The position numbers were made by a program, and so were the translations under genes. The notes under the pieces are model-generated. The model ran no database searches and was not told where the DNA came from. It saw only the letters and a program-made list of their open reading frames with translations. From the NCBI GenBank assembly GCA_035576205.1, contig DATLWR010000050.1, positions 1-17,362 of the forward strand: a DNA stretch of 17,362 nt, given 5' to 3'. Positions within the stretch are counted from its first letter, which is position 1. Every line of letters starts with the position of its first letter. Below, one piece after another: positions 1 through 7,550 of the stretch. The DNA comes from DATLWR01 sp035576205 (lineage in GTDB: Bacteria > Pseudomonadota > Zetaproteobacteria > Mariprofundales > Mariprofundaceae).

Positions 1-207
1 TCCCTGAATCTGTCAGGCAGCTATAGGCAGTTGCTAACCTTTCTAAAAAGGGTCGGGGAGATGCCTCGGATCGTGGATGTTAAGAATTTAAAGCTTGAGC
101 CCGCCAAGGATGGAGACCTGAAAATAAGCGGACAAGCTGTAACCTATCGGTTTATAGAGTCCGAACCGAAACAAGGTCAGGCAAAGAATGCGCCGGCTAG
201 ACGATAA
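1..207 (+). CDS. pilO: PilO C-terminal part (type IV pilus inner-membrane alignment protein), truncated by window edge
   Basis: The first frame is open from base 1 to a TAA at 205-207 and gives 68 residues. They begin SLNLSGSYRQLLTFLKRVGE and continue through MPRIVDVKNLKLEP. The pattern Gly-x-Tyr followed by a Phe-Leu segment, then 'PRIV' and a short 'L.LEP' strand, is typical of the C-terminal ferredoxin-like domain of PilO. PilO pairs with PilN in the inner membrane and links the cytoplasmic PilM and the outer-membrane PilQ parts of the type IVa pilus machine. The start lies outside the window. The next gene is pilQ only about 20 bases downstream, so pilP, normally between pilO and pilQ, is absent here. 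The family call rests on pattern and position, not alignment. Confidence 0.8.
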   Translation, partial: SLNLSGSYRQLLTFLKRVGEMPRIVDVKNLKLEPAKDGDLKISGQAVTYRFIESEPKQGQAKNAPARR

Positions 208-226
208 GGTCGGTTGGGAGAAACAT

Positions 227-2692
227 ATGAAAAGGATGTGTATGAAACAGTATCTCCAGAATCTACTTAAATTGGCCTTGGTGGTACTTCCCGGATTGGC
301 GCTTGCACCGAATGGCGCGAGTGCTCTGGAAGTGCAGAAGCTGTCTGCAACCGCCGGCCAAGCAGGGGAAGTGCTTTCGATCAGCCTTGATTCGAAAGGG
401 GCTTACCAGGTATTTGATCTGGAATCGCCCAACAGGCTGGTGATTAACTTTCCCAAGGGGAAAATCAAGACTGGGCTTGAGCCCTTGCGTAGCGTGGGTA
501 ACGGTGTTGGAAGCGTATTTCCTATCCAGACACCTGATGGCGCACGCGTTGAGATTGGACTTGATGAGAATGTGCAATACAAGATCAATGAAAAGGGTTC
601 CGTAATTGAGGTCCTGTTCACTGGAGGCAGCCAAGCAACTGCTTCTCCGGACAACGCTGCCGTGATTGAAGATGTTAGCGTCAAAGATAGTGGGCAGGTC
701 ACCGAACTGGTGCTGCGTGGCGAACACATGGATGCGAATCACAATGCCTTTATGTCCAGTGATGGCAAATCCATGATTCTGGATTTCTGGGGTGGGCAGT
801 CCAAGCTGGAAAAAGAGCATTATGGTTATTCCACCCAGAAAGTTAGCGGGGTAACAGTCGGAGCTGCCGATGGACGAGTTCGTCTCGTCGTTGATCTGGT
901 GCCAACTGCAAATATGGCGCATCAGATTGAGGCTTCAGCGGACCAGATGGTGATTCGCTTTGGAAAGGTTGAGCCAACGCGGCATGCGGAGATGAACGTA
1001 GTCCAGAGCGTGACATTCGAACCGGAAGACAGGATCGGACATGTCATCGTCAGAACTGATTCGACAAATCCGATTGTCGATCTGAAGGAAAAGGCTGGCA
1101 ATGTCATTATCGACATCGCCAAGGCCAGCTTGGCGCCTGGTCAGGAGCAGACACAGGATGTAAGCGCATTCCCAGGACCGGTGAAGCAAATCGACAGCTA
1201 CGCTGTAGACCAGAAGGTCCGAATCGTGGCCCGCTTGAGGGATAAGGTTCAGGTCTCGTCGTTCCAATCCGGGAATATCCTGACGATCAACCTTGAGCCG
1301 GAGGATATGGTACAGGCTCGGAAAGGAGAGGTTGCTCAGGCAGAGAAATTTGCCTACGTAGGGAAGAAGGTTACCTTCGATTTCAAGGATATTGATATCA
1401 AGAATGCCCTGAAGCTGATCGCTGAAATGAGTGATCTGAACATCATTATGTCTGATGATGTGAAAGGTACCTTGACCATGCGGTTGGTCGATGTGCCGTG
1501 GGATCAGGCTCTGGATTTGATTCTGGCAGCACGCGGTTTGGGCAAGGAAAGGATGGGCAATGTGTTGCGTGTCGCTCCTCTGAGTGTCTTGCAAGCAGAG
1601 CACGAGACCAAATTGAAGGAGCAGAAGGTCAGGAACGAACTGGATCCGTTGGTTACCGAATTCGTGACGACCAACTTTGCAAATGCAAAGGATATTGCCA
1701 CGATCATTAATACAGGTTCCAAGAACGCCACCACGACCCAGCCGGCAGCTGGCGCCGCAGGTGCCAATGCAACAGAGGCTGAGAATACGCCATCGGGTTC
1801 ATCCGGCTTGCTGACCAAACGCGGATCGCTGTTGGTCGATGAGCGAACGAATACGATCATTATCACCGATACGGAAGACGCGATTAATAATATTAAGCGC
1901 CTTATTTCTGCGATTGATAAACCTGCTGATCAGGTTCTGATTGAGGCCAGAATTGTCGAAGCGACGGATACATTCAGTCGGGATCTTGGTATTCGTTGGG
2001 GCGGTTTCTACTCAAAGACGAGTTCCAAGTATGCAACGTCGGTGTCGAATACACCAAATGCGGCTCCACCAGGCGGTTACCTTGTAGACCTGCCTGCAGC
2101 GGTAGGTGCAGGTGCGGGTGGATCGATCGGCTTCTCGCTGGCGGCCGTTAACAATGCCTTCAACTTGAACCTTGAATTGTCCGCTGCCGAGGCGAATGGC
2201 GATATCAAGGTGATTTCCAATCCGCGAGTCATTACGACGAATATGACCCCGGCGGAAATTTCTCAGGGAGATGATATTCCGTTCCAGAGTTCAAGTGCGA
2301 ATGCCGGAACATCCATTCAGTTCAAGCAGGCAAAGCTGGGCTTGACGGTGACACCGCAAATCACCCCGGAGAAGGGAATTATTCTCAAGGTTGAGGTCAC
2401 AAAGGATACGCCGCGTGCCAACGACCTGCAGGCTGGTGGCGCACCGATCATCACGACGAAGAAGGTTCAGACGTCGATTTACATGGATAATGGTGAGACA
2501 GTTGTAATTGGCGGCATCTACACGCGCAACCAGTCAACAACAGTGAATGGCGTGCCATTCCTGCAGGACATTCCGTTATTGGGATACCTGTTTAAGCAAA
2601 AGCTCAAGTCGGACAACCGAACTGAGCTGTTGATCTTCCTGACGCCGAAGGTCATCCAGGCTGGCAAGGAAAACCTGGCAAACGAGAGCTAA
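227..2692 (+). CDS. pilQ: Type IV pilus secretin PilQ
   Basis: This is the outer-membrane channel through which the type IV pilus passes. I start it at ATG 227 because TGGGAG lies 6 bases upstream (215-220); the open frame reaches back to ATG 188, which overlaps pilO and has no better site. The protein is 821 residues. A signal peptide covers residues 1-33 (hydrophobic 12-28, cleavage probably after ASA). Three AMIN-like beta regions follow at roughly 35-133, 146-247 and 257-357; they would bind peptidoglycan. An STN/N0 domain is at about 381-450 (VTFDFKDIDIKNALKLIAE). A secretin N1 domain is at about 474-565, interrupted by an Ala/Thr/Gly-rich linker at 498-528. The secretin channel domain is at about 567-810, with VISNPRV, ETVVIGGIY and VPFLQDIPLLGYLF. 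The TTG start of aroK follows 13 bases after the stop, suggesting one transcript. Confidence 0.96.
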   Translation: MKRMCMKQYLQNLLKLALVVLPGLALAPNGASALEVQKLSATAGQAGEVLSISLDSKGAYQVFDLESPNRLVINFPKGKIKTGLEPLRSVGNGVGSVFPIQTPDGARVEIGLDENVQYKINEKGSVIEVLFTGGSQATASPDNAAVIEDVSVKDSGQVTELVLRGEHMDANHNAFMSSDGKSMILDFWGGQSKLEKEHYGYSTQKVSGVTVGAADGRVRLVVDLVPTANMAHQIEASADQMVIRFGKVEPTRHAEMNVVQSVTFEPEDRIGHVIVRTDSTNPIVDLKEKAGNVIIDIAKASLAPGQEQTQDVSAFPGPVKQIDSYAVDQKVRIVARLRDKVQVSSFQSGNILTINLEPEDMVQARKGEVAQAEKFAYVGKKVTFDFKDIDIKNALKLIAEMSDLNIIMSDDVKGTLTMRLVDVPWDQALDLILAARGLGKERMGNVLRVAPLSVLQAEHETKLKEQKVRNELDPLVTEFVTTNFANAKDIATIINTGSKNATTTQPAAGAAGANATEAENTPSGSSGLLTKRGSLLVDERTNTIIITDTEDAINNIKRLISAIDKPADQVLIEARIVEATDTFSRDLGIRWGGFYSKTSSKYATSVSNTPNAAPPGGYLVDLPAAVGAGAGGSIGFSLAAVNNAFNLNLELSAAEANGDIKVISNPRVITTNMTPAEISQGDDIPFQSSSANAGTSIQFKQAKLGLTVTPQITPEKGIILKVEVTKDTPRANDLQAGGAPIITTKKVQTSIYMDNGETVVIGGIYTRNQSTTVNGVPFLQDIPLLGYLFKQKLKSDNRTELLIFLTPKVIQAGKENLANES

Positions 2693-2705
2693 CGGCGGAG
2701 TAAAG

Positions 2706-3221
2706 TTGATCATCAGTCTGATCGGACTGACAGGGACGGGGAAAACGACAATCGGGCGGCTTCTGGCCGCCCGATTGCATTTGGATTTTACTGACCTGGA
2801 TGAATCAATCGTACTTCAGGAAGGCAAAAGTATCCCGGACATTTTCGCTGCAGCGGGGGAAGAAGGGTTTCGCGATATCGAATCGGAACTTCTACAACAG
2901 CAATGCGCATCAACAAGCAGGATTATATCGACTGGTGGTGGTGCTGTGCTACGAGATGAAAACAGGAAATGCTTGCTCCAGGCAGGGCCGGTAATCTGGC
3001 TGGATGCGCCGCAGGAGGTGATCGCCCAGCGGGTAAGCGGCGATACAAACCGGCCGCTTATTTATAACTCCGACCCATCGCAGAAAGTGAATGAGATGGA
3101 TCGGCTTCGGCGTGAGTTTTATCGGGATTGCGCCAGTTGCATCGTCGATACTTCACGCGCAGGAGTCGAGGAAACTGTAGATGCAATCATGGCCTATCTG
3201 TCAGAATCGGGTCATGTCTGA
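2706..3221 (+). CDS. aroK: Shikimate kinase
   Basis: Cytosolic enzyme that phosphorylates shikimate with ATP to shikimate 3-phosphate, the fifth step of the shikimate pathway to aromatic amino acids. The 171-residue length is normal for the family. Visible motifs: Walker A GLTGTGKTT at 7-15; TDLD at 29-32 for magnesium and shikimate; FRDIE at 55-59, whose Arg binds the shikimate carboxylate; TGGGAV at 76-81; NRPL in the lid at 115-118; and the adenine-region Arg in REFYRD at 136-141. The start is TTG, with GGAG at 2697-2700 five bases upstream. It follows pilQ by 13 bases and overlaps aroB by 8 bases (ATGTCTGA), so translation of the two aro genes is probably coupled. Confidence 0.96.
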   Translation: MIISLIGLTGTGKTTIGRLLAARLHLDFTDLDESIVLQEGKSIPDIFAAAGEEGFRDIESELLQQQCASTSRIISTGGGAVLRDENRKCLLQAGPVIWLDAPQEVIAQRVSGDTNRPLIYNSDPSQKVNEMDRLRREFYRDCASCIVDTSRAGVEETVDAIMAYLSESGHV

Positions 3222-4305
3222 ACAGAATTACTGGGTCGACCTCGGCCCGCGCTCCTATAACATCCACATCGAAGCCGGTTGCCTTCCAGATATTGGTAAG
3301 GCAATGAGTCAATTATTTGGTAATGCGAAACGCTGCATGATCGTTTCCAATACCAAGGTGGCTCCGCTCTATCTCGGCAAAGTGGAAGGGTCGCTGGTAG
3401 ATGCGGGATGGAAGGTTTCAAACTGCGTTCTGCCGGACGGCGAGCAATACAAGAGCCTGGAAACATGGAGCCGGGTGATGGATGCTCTTATGGATGCAAG
3501 ATTGTCGAGAGGGGAGCCTATCGTCGCATTAGGAGGGGGCGTGATCGGCGACATGACCGGTTTCGCAGCCGCTTGTTACCGACGCGGGATTCCATTTGTG
3601 CAGGTTCCTACAACATTGCTGGCTCAGGTGGATTCCAGTGTCGGTGGGAAAACGGCGATCAATCACCCGCATGGCAAAAACATGATTGGTGCATTTTACC
3701 AGCCGAGGCTGGTCTGGATCGATCCGCGGGCTTTGCAGACGCTCGATATTCGCGAAGTGCGTGCGGGTATGGCAGAGGCGATCAAATATGGTCTGATCCG
3801 CGATGCCGCTTTTTTTGATTGGTTTGTTGATCACATCGATGATGCCTTGGGATTGGATGATGTGGTACTCGCGACGCTGATTCATAATTCCTGCAGGCAT
3901 AAAGCAGAAGTTGTCATGCGGGATGAAATGGAAAAGGGGGAAAGGGCCCTTCTTAACCTGGGGCATACCTTTGGCCATGCAATCGAAGCGCTGACTCATT
4001 ACAAAGGGTACTTGCACGGCGAAGCCGTGGCGCTGGGGACCCTGATGGCTGCCCGACTTTCGGAACAGAAAGGTTATGCCCCCGACGGAACCGAGGCGCG
4101 GATCAGATCATGCTATGAAGCTGTCGGATTGCCTGTGGCGGTTCCAAAGTTTCCAGCGGAGCAGTGGCTGGATGCCATGGGGCATGACAAAAAGAATATC
4201 GGCTCACACATCCGTTATATTTTGCTGCATGGGATCGGCAAAGCATTCGTCGCCGAGGAAGTGCAAGATGAGGATATTCGGCAATTGATCGATTCCTACA
4301 GATAG
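3214..4305 (+). CDS. aroB: 3-dehydroquinate synthase
   Basis: Cytosolic NAD- and metal-dependent enzyme that cyclises DAHP to 3-dehydroquinate, the second step of the shikimate pathway. I chose ATG 3214 (363 residues, MSEQNYWVDL), which overlaps the aroK stop by 8 bases. The earlier in-frame ATG at 3181 would add 11 residues inside aroK and has no family support. Motifs: DGEQYKSLET at 75-84; the NAD-binding GGGVIGDMTGF at 107-117; VPTTLLAQVDSSVGGKTAIN at 131-150; metal ligands Glu188 (AEAIKYG), His251 (LGHTFGH) and His268 (LHGEAV). It is the last gene of the plus-strand block. Only 34 bases separate its stop from the stop of the convergent gene, and I see no clear terminator hairpin there. 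Confidence 0.96.
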   Translation: MSEQNYWVDLGPRSYNIHIEAGCLPDIGKAMSQLFGNAKRCMIVSNTKVAPLYLGKVEGSLVDAGWKVSNCVLPDGEQYKSLETWSRVMDALMDARLSRGEPIVALGGGVIGDMTGFAAACYRRGIPFVQVPTTLLAQVDSSVGGKTAINHPHGKNMIGAFYQPRLVWIDPRALQTLDIREVRAGMAEAIKYGLIRDAAFFDWFVDHIDDALGLDDVVLATLIHNSCRHKAEVVMRDEMEKGERALLNLGHTFGHAIEALTHYKGYLHGEAVALGTLMAARLSEQKGYAPDGTEARIRSCYEAVGLPVAVPKFPAEQWLDAMGHDKKNIGSHIRYILLHGIGKAFVAEEVQDEDIRQLIDSYR

Positions 4306-4339
4306 GGCGCAACCATCTCAGGACGTTTATTCGCGGAAG

Positions 4340-5839
4340 TTACTCGGCGTAGGCAGGTTTGTTCTGTTCCAATCTATCGGCCAGTTGTGACTGCTGCATA
4401 GCAAATACTTTTTGCAGCATCATGCGTGAAACCGCAAGGCACACCAGAGAGAGGCAAATTATCAACAGGAAAAGATTGCGCCCGTATACGTTGGTGCCAT
4501 CAAACGGCAGCCACGTGTAGAGACGGTAGAGGCTGGCGGCAAGCATGACCGCTCCCGTCGAACCGCACATAAGTGCGCCAAGGGTCGGGGCAGGGGCCAG
4601 CTTTTGTGCCTTGAGCAGTCTGACAGCCAGAATAAAAAGGATTCCCCAAATCCACCATGCTGCCAGCCGCAAGAGGCTCAGCTCCTGGGCATAGCGGAAG
4701 ACTTCGAACAGCGGAGAAAGGATCGTATGGATGGTCGAGACCTGCCCTTCATGATTGGCTGTCACAGGGATAACAGAATCAGCGAGATGCTCTCTGAGGC
4801 TGTTGATCACAATTTTTTCCGGCGTGTCGCCAGTCATGGTTCCGGTCCGGAAGACTGTCCATTGCTGGTTCAACGTGCCCCAGCCATGCCAGTCAGAATC
4901 AGCAACCAAGACGATGCCATGCCTTTTCTGGGCCTCAAGCAATGCAGTCTTCAACGCATTGCTTGGCGGCGTATAACCCTGGTTGAAAATTTCGAAACCA
5001 TCGATCCCAAGGGCGACGAGTGACGGGATATCCTCGGGCTTCAGGTGCTCTGTCATGGCGATCACCGCACCGTGGTGAACTTCATGAATCTGCTTGACCA
5101 GCGTTTTCAGTTCCGGTTTGCCGAACAGTGCAACCGGGACGAATTTATCGGGAATCAAGCCGACACCGATGACATGGAAATCACCTTTGGCCACTCCCTG
5201 TTCGGTGCCGGTAATGACGCCGTCCAAGTTGTAGTTGTGCGGGTGCATGCCGTGGTCGGAGAAGACGACAACGTGGTTACCGATCTCCCGGTGATGGGCC
5301 AGATTGTCCTCCGGTGATACCAGACCATCGTGGGAATAAAACGTGTGGGTGTGCAGGTCAGCCTGAACATCCGAAGCGTTGTCATCATGAAGCACCCAGG
5401 TCGGCAGCTTCACGGTGGTGGTAAAGGCCAGGTACATGGCAAAACACAATGTGGCAGTAAGGCTGATGCTTGCAGCGCGCCGGAAGCGGGCGCGGCGGGA
5501 AAGCTTGGCCTTATTTCCCATATCCTGCAGCAGAGCGAAGAGAAACGGCAGCAGGAGGCACCACACCAGGGTGGAGAGAACAGCCTTTCGCATATCGGGG
5601 GCGCCGCCGAGAATCTCCGCCACAGCCGCAAAGGGTTCGATCACTGCGCCCCAGGTCGGATAGGAAAGCGACAGACCGGCGACATGTTCACCGGTTCGGG
5701 CATCAAAGGGGGCGGTTTGCAGGTAATCCGATGTCAGGCTGACGAATGTGAGAAACAGGAGCCACAGCAGTACAGCCGCGTTCCATCGAGTGATGGAACC
5801 CGTTGCAGGGAAACGGCCCGGAAAACAAGACTTTTGCAT
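4340..5839 (-). CDS. PHP-domain phosphoesterase-like membrane protein, six predicted TM segments
   Basis: A 499-residue protein that I cannot assign to a named family member. A PHP metallo-phosphoesterase domain fills about 155-375: DLHTHTFYSHDG at 161-172 (His ligands), VVFSDHGMHPHN at 191-202, AMTEH at 261-265, GIDGFEIFNQGY at 278-289, and VADSDWHGWG at 312-321. Hydrophobic segments lie at about 21-37, 86-104, 124-141, 390-408, 419-438 and 454-471. Basic stretches at 110-122 (KAKLSRRARFRRA) and 406-413 suggest those loops are cytoplasmic, which puts the PHP domain in the periplasm. PHP domains of known function cleave phosphate esters (histidinol phosphatase, polymerase-associated domains); the substrate here is unknown. 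The ATG at 5839 has no evident Shine-Dalgarno site; no other Met occurs before residue 83. It ends the minus-strand block, 61 bases after fxsA. Confidence 0.8.
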   Translation of the reverse strand: MQKSCFPGRFPATGSITRWNAAVLLWLLFLTFVSLTSDYLQTAPFDARTGEHVAGLSLSYPTWGAVIEPFAAVAEILGGAPDMRKAVLSTLVWCLLLPFLFALLQDMGNKAKLSRRARFRRAASISLTATLCFAMYLAFTTTVKLPTWVLHDDNASDVQADLHTHTFYSHDGLVSPEDNLAHHREIGNHVVVFSDHGMHPHNYNLDGVITGTEQGVAKGDFHVIGVGLIPDKFVPVALFGKPELKTLVKQIHEVHHGAVIAMTEHLKPEDIPSLVALGIDGFEIFNQGYTPPSNALKTALLEAQKRHGIVLVADSDWHGWGTLNQQWTVFRTGTMTGDTPEKIVINSLREHLADSVIPVTANHEGQVSTIHTILSPLFEVFRYAQELSLLRLAAWWIWGILFILAVRLLKAQKLAPAPTLGALMCGSTGAVMLAASLYRLYTWLPFDGTNVYGRNLFLLIICLSLVCLAVSRMMLQKVFAMQQSQLADRLEQNKPAYAE

Positions 5840-5900
5840 GGCGCGCGCATACTAGAAAGCCGGAAATGTCATGGCTAGCGCAAATAATGCGCAAATATCC

Positions 5901-6323
5901 TTAGCGGTTGTCAGGATTCAGGGGATGTTGGATCGTGATTACTTCAGCTTCGATAATGTCGGAGTGATTCCGCTTCGACATGAGAAACATCCTGCCGATC
6001 AACCACGTGCGCAATGCCGGAACGAGCAACAGAAAGCCGACCGTATCGGTGATGAATCCGGGTGTGAACAACAGCAGACCGGCCAAGCCGATCAACAGGC
6101 CATGTATACCGTGTTCGGCCGGGAATTCTCCCCGCGACAGACTTTGTTGTGCATCGAGCAGGGTTTTAAGCCCCTGCCAGCGGATCAGGAAGGCTCCCAG
6201 TGCCGCAGTCAGCAGGCAGAGGGCAACAGTGGCAAGGCCGCCGATGCCGTTTCCGACCTCGATCAGTACGTAAAGTTCGGCCAATGGAATAACAATCAAC
6301 AACAGAAGGAGATATCTGAACAT
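5901..6323 (-). CDS. fxsA: FxsA family membrane protein
   Basis: A 140-residue integral membrane protein of the FxsA family. It opens with a hydrophobic segment and the family's Pro-x-x-Glu pattern (VIPLAELYVLIEVGNGIG, 11-28), followed by a second segment at about 29-47 ending in IRWQGL. A short polar stretch (SLSRGEFPAEHG, 61-72) precedes a long hydrophobic pair with the diagnostic FTPGFITDTVGFLLLVPALR at 86-105. In E. coli FxsA is known for overcoming exclusion of phage T7 by the F plasmid PifA protein; its normal cellular role is unclear. The tail after residue 114 is polar and probably cytoplasmic. It lies 39 bases downstream of the amidohydrolase gene on the same strand. I see no strong Shine-Dalgarno site before ATG 6323. 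Confidence 0.92.
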   Translation of the reverse strand: MFRYLLLLLIVIPLAELYVLIEVGNGIGGLATVALCLLTAALGAFLIRWQGLKTLLDAQQSLSRGEFPAEHGIHGLLIGLAGLLLFTPGFITDTVGFLLLVPALRTWLIGRMFLMSKRNHSDIIEAEVITIQHPLNPDNR

Positions 6324-6362
6324 GGTGAATATATGGGGTCGGAACTTCCGGAATGCAAGGGG

Positions 6363-7550
6363 TCAGGTGTCCAGTACAAGCGAGGCGAGGGCGAGCACGC
6401 CTGTCAGCATGGCCGATTCGTCGATATCGAAGTTGGGATGGTGCAGGGGGTAACGCGTTTCTGGACCACTGCCTGTGCCAAGTCTGTAGAGACATCCAGG
6501 GATGGATTGCAGGAACTCGGCAAAGTCCTCGCCGCCCATGGATGGATCACTGATATCGATCAGCGGGGTCGCCGGTAACAGCCTTTCAAATGTCTGGCGC
6601 GCCTTGGCCAGGATTTGGGGGTCATTGCAGAGCATGGGGGTCGCCTGATGCAAAGTGAAGCTTGCGGTTGCACCCCAGCTTTCCGCTGTCTGCCGGACAA
6701 TCCTGTCGATGCGGCTGCGAATCTCTTCATGGTCTTCCGGGTTCAGGCTTCTTACCGTTCCCGAGAACCGGACCCGCTCCGGGATGACATTGGCTGCATG
6801 GCCGGCATGGATTTGTCCGATGGTCAGGACCGCCGGATGCAACGGGTTGACTCGCCTGCTGATAATGTGGTGCAGCGCCTGAACGATATGGCTGGCGACG
6901 AGGATGACATCGATACATTCGTGCGGGCGGGCGGCATGCCCGCCGCGGCCGACGACTTCGACATCGAACGAATCCGCCGCTGCGCAAACGATGCCCGTCC
7001 GAAGGCCGATGCTGCCTGCCGGCAGATAGGGATAGACGTGCAGGGCATGGATACTGAGCGGAGCAATATCCTTCAGTACGCCGTCCTTGAGCATTTTTGC
7101 CGCGCCTTCGCTGGTCTCCTCGGCAGGCTGAAAGATGAAGGCGACGTTGCATTGCAGGTGCCGCTGCAGTTGCCGGATCACCATCGCAGCACCGAGCAGC
7201 ATGGCGGCGTGAACGTCATGGCCGCAGGCATGCGACACGCCCTGGCGCTGTGACGCATAGTCGGTCGATTTTCTGTCGTGGATGGGAAGGGCATCCATGT
7301 CGGCCCGAAGCGCCAGCCACGGCAATGTGGGATCGATCTGCAGTTTGGCCAGTAATCCGTGTCCGCCGATGCCGGTGCGGACATCCAGCCCAAGTTGCCG
7401 GCAATGTCCCGCGAGGTAGTCGGCTGTCCGGCTTTCGTCACCGGAACGTTCCGGGTGCTGGTGCAGATGCCGGCGAATCTTGATGATGTCCGGCAAAACC
7501 GCTGCAGCTGTCCGGGAAAGTGTGGTCTGGTCCAAATGTTTCATCTCCAT
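6363..7550 (-). CDS. M20D family metallo-amidohydrolase (hippurate hydrolase / N-acyl amino acid hydrolase type)
   Basis: Predicted two-metal amidohydrolase of the M20D class, which cleaves N-acyl or amide-linked amino acids. The 395-residue length is normal. Visible features: RRHLHQHPE at 26-34; LRADMDALPI at 81-90; SHACGHDVHAAMLLG at 106-120 with metal ligands Cys109 and His111; QPAEETSEGA at 141-150 with the Glu pair; LHVYP near 170; GRGGHAARPH at 201-210 in the dimerisation domain; SMGGEDFAEFLQ at 337-348; and PLHHPNFDID at 368-377 with the C-terminal His ligand. Two starts are possible, ATG 7550 and ATG 7544; the latter forms an ATGA overlap with the stop of the upstream YbdK-like gene. 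The substrate cannot be read from sequence. The tight coupling to an amide-forming ligase suggests related chemistry. Confidence 0.9.
   Translation of the reverse strand: MEMKHLDQTTLSRTAAAVLPDIIKIRRHLHQHPERSGDESRTADYLAGHCRQLGLDVRTGIGGHGLLAKLQIDPTLPWLALRADMDALPIHDRKSTDYASQRQGVSHACGHDVHAAMLLGAAMVIRQLQRHLQCNVAFIFQPAEETSEGAAKMLKDGVLKDIAPLSIHALHVYPYLPAGSIGLRTGIVCAAADSFDVEVVGRGGHAARPHECIDVILVASHIVQALHHIISRRVNPLHPAVLTIGQIHAGHAANVIPERVRFSGTVRSLNPEDHEEIRSRIDRIVRQTAESWGATASFTLHQATPMLCNDPQILAKARQTFERLLPATPLIDISDPSMGGEDFAEFLQSIPGCLYRLGTGSGPETRYPLHHPNFDIDESAMLTGVLALASLVLDT

Noticed and set aside
263..922. Minus-strand open frame (219 codons) opposite pilQ
   Set aside because: It is antisense to the signal peptide and AMIN regions of PilQ, with no start site and no domain.
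4306..4339. Bidirectional terminator between the convergent aroB and PHP genes
   Set aside because: I looked for an inverted repeat with flanking A/T runs in the 34 bases and found none convincing.
6339..6351. Inverted repeat CGGAA-C-TTCCG between fxsA and the M20D gene
   Set aside because: Five-base arms with a one-base loop cannot form a stable hairpin, and no T run follows; not a terminator.
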